Made by a program: the position numbers and the translations under genes. From the NCBI GenBank assembly GCA_944358565.1, contig CALVRK010000040.1:1-9052 (forward strand): a stretch of DNA of 9,052 nt, read 5' to 3'. Below, piece by piece: positions 8,514 to 9,052 of this stretch (within the stretch, counting starts at the first letter, position 1; every line of letters begins with the position of its first letter). The DNA is from an uncultured Bacilli bacterium (GTDB lineage: Bacteria; Bacillota_I; Bacilli_A; RF39; UBA660). Under the pieces are notes generated by a model. That model did no database searches, was not told the origin of the DNA, and was given only the letters and a program-made list of their open reading frames with translations.

Positions 8514-8543
8514 ATCATAATAAGGTTTGCAAGGCTTTGTCAA
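8514..8543 (-). promoter_or_regulatory. Minus-strand promoter reading antisense into the second transporter
   Basis: On the minus strand, TTGACA (complement of 8538-8543, a perfect -35) is followed by an 18-bp spacer and TATGAT (complement of 8514-8519, five of six). Transcription would start near 8507 and run into the 3' end of the second ABC gene in antisense. No gene is served by it in this window, so it may be a relic or a source of antisense RNA. Confidence 0.4.
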
Positions 8544-8666
8544 GAAAAGTGCGTAAGTAATTTTAAAAATTTATAAACTGTAAATTAATGCAATTATTAT
8601 TCGATTTATAGTAATCTATATTTATTGATGCTGCAATTATAAGCGCAAAAAGGCTAAATAATAACA

Positions 8667-8807
8667 GTGCTCTAAAAATGATGAGGTTGTAGAAAAAACT
8701 AGTATAAAATATCATGGGGGGGGAAAAACGGTATCAAAAATCTTTAAACCAATAAAAAAGTACGTTTAAGAGGTTAGATGTTAGATAAAAACGTGCTTTT
8801 AAAATGG
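8667..8807. repeat. Right arm of the 140-bp imperfect inverted repeat
   Basis: This arm is the reverse-complement partner of 8-147. It is bounded by GTGCTCTAAAAATG (8667-8680) and GTGCTTTTAAAATGG (8793-8807), the same 15-bp motif seen twice in the left arm. It differs from the left arm mainly in the middle, including an eight-G run at 8716-8723. The two arms enclose about 8.5 kb that holds exactly the hydrolase, radical SAM, precursor and transporter genes. Confidence 0.8.
8756..8800. terminator. Hairpin in right arm, candidate terminator for the transporter transcript
   Basis: AAAAGTACGTTT (8756-8767) pairs with AAACGTGCTTTT (8789-8800) over 12 bp with one G-U wobble and a 21-nt loop. It ends in a short T run. 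It mirrors the hairpin of the left arm and lies downstream of the transporter genes, where it could act as a weak terminator. Confidence 0.45.
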
Positions 8808-8823
8808 CCTTATTGCTTATACT

Positions 8824-8904
8824 GCACCGAATAGGAATGCAACCAAAAAAAGGTAACTATTAAGGTGCGCCTCAGATTGTCTATTTACTTTGTGAACAAT
8901 CTGA
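8824..8904 (+). other. Two consecutive stem-loops upstream of the terminator
   Basis: The first is GCACC-G-AATAG (8824-8834) with CTATT-AA-GGTGC (8857-8868), enclosing a loop that can form a small inner ACC/GGT stem around seven A. The second is TCAGATTGT (8872-8880) with ACAATCTGA (8896-8904) around a 15-nt loop. With the terminator at 8904-8936 they form an uninterrupted structured RNA segment. It could be a small RNA, a leader element, or the 3' end of a host transcript. It matches no riboswitch I recognise. Confidence 0.4.
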
Positions 8905-8936
8905 AACTGCTTTTCTTAATGAGAAGCAGTTTTTTT
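8904..8936 (+). terminator. Rho-independent terminator
   Basis: AAACTGCTTTTC (8904-8915) pairs with GAGAAGCAGTTT (8921-8932) around a 5-nt loop, with one G-U pair, and is followed directly by more T to 8936. It is the most convincing intrinsic terminator in the window. It ends plus-strand transcription before the HAD gene. Confidence 0.8.
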
Positions 8937-8985
8937 GATTAAAAAGTATTGCTTTATTTTAGTGGGAAAAAGTGCATAAAAAGCT

Positions 8986-8991
8986 TATAAT
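8986..8991 (+). promoter_or_regulatory. Possible -10 box for the HAD gene
   Basis: A perfect TATAAT lies 16 nt before the ATG at 9008, after the terminator. No good -35 sits at the proper distance (TTGCTT at 8949-8954 is too far), and the leader would be very short, so this is weak. Confidence 0.25.
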
Positions 8992-9007
8992 TATATAAGG
9001 TGAAGCA

Positions 9008-9052
9008 ATGAAAAAGATTATATTTATTGATGTTGATGGAACATTGGTAGAC
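9008..9052 (+). CDS. HAD-superfamily hydrolase, N-terminal fragment
   Basis: Only the first 15 codons are in the window: MKKIIFIDVDGTLVD. The DVDGT segment is HAD motif I, with D8 as the expected nucleophile and D10 as the acid/base. This makes it a phosphatase of the haloacid dehalogenase superfamily, most like Cof-type sugar-phosphate phosphatases. The ATG has AAGGTGA 3 nt upstream. It lies outside the inverted-repeat frame and after a strong terminator, so it is probably host backbone rather than part of the peptide cluster. The gene continues past the right edge, so subfamily and substrate cannot be settled. Confidence 0.85.
   Translation, partial: MKKIIFIDVDGTLVD

Larger units (their letters stand above)
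8479..9007. other. Intergenic stretch between transporter pair and HAD gene
   Basis: No coding sequence is supported in these 529 bp. From left to right they hold a short AT-rich spacer with a good minus-strand promoter match (8514-8543), the right arm of the flanking inverted repeat (8667-8807) with an internal hairpin and a run of eight G, and three consecutive stem-loops (8824-8936) of which the last is an intrinsic terminator. A short leader before the HAD gene follows. No transposase remnant could be recognised. Confidence 0.6.

Overview
This is an AT-rich window (about one quarter G+C by eye) with strong AGGAGG-type ribosome binding sites, short intergenic gaps, and a partial HAD hydrolase gene at the right edge. 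It fits a low-GC Gram-positive bacterium (Bacillota, plausibly Lactobacillales). No gene names the species, so the host is inference.

The centre is a compact divergent cluster that reads as a biosynthetic locus for a ribosomally made, post-translationally modified peptide (RiPP). A minus-strand operon runs from about 4531 down to 273. In order it holds a phosphotriesterase-family metal hydrolase, a B12-type radical SAM enzyme, a radical SAM/SPASM enzyme and, last, a 65-residue precursor. The last 32 residues of the precursor are 29 glycines plus one Pro, one Tyr and a terminal Cys. On the plus strand, from 4955 to 8478, lie two ABC exporter half-transporters (membrane domain plus ATPase), probably a heterodimer that exports the product. 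The 423-bp region between the two arms carries a good promoter for the transporters, with a perfect palindrome between its -35 and -10.

Inferred pathway: the two radical SAM enzymes modify the Gly-rich core, for example by crosslinking through Cys/Tyr/Gly or by carbon methylation. The metal hydrolase performs a further tailoring or processing step, and the ABC pair exports the product. No leader peptidase domain, no regulator and no recognisable immunity gene other than the transporters is present.

Two features stand out beyond the gene list. First, the B12-type radical SAM gene is longer than a simple start-to-stop reading suggests. Its reading frame is open from an ATG at 3525 to a TAA at 1579, except for one in-frame amber codon at 3394-3396. 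This strain may therefore be defective, may restart at a TTG with its own ribosome site, or may read through. Second, the whole cluster is framed by a 140-bp imperfect inverted repeat (8-147 and 8667-8807). Each arm is bounded by copies of a 15-bp motif and contains a hairpin, which suggests a discrete inserted module.

To the right of the framed unit lie three consecutive stem-loops, the last a convincing intrinsic terminator. They are followed by the start of a HAD-superfamily hydrolase that probably belongs to the host backbone.
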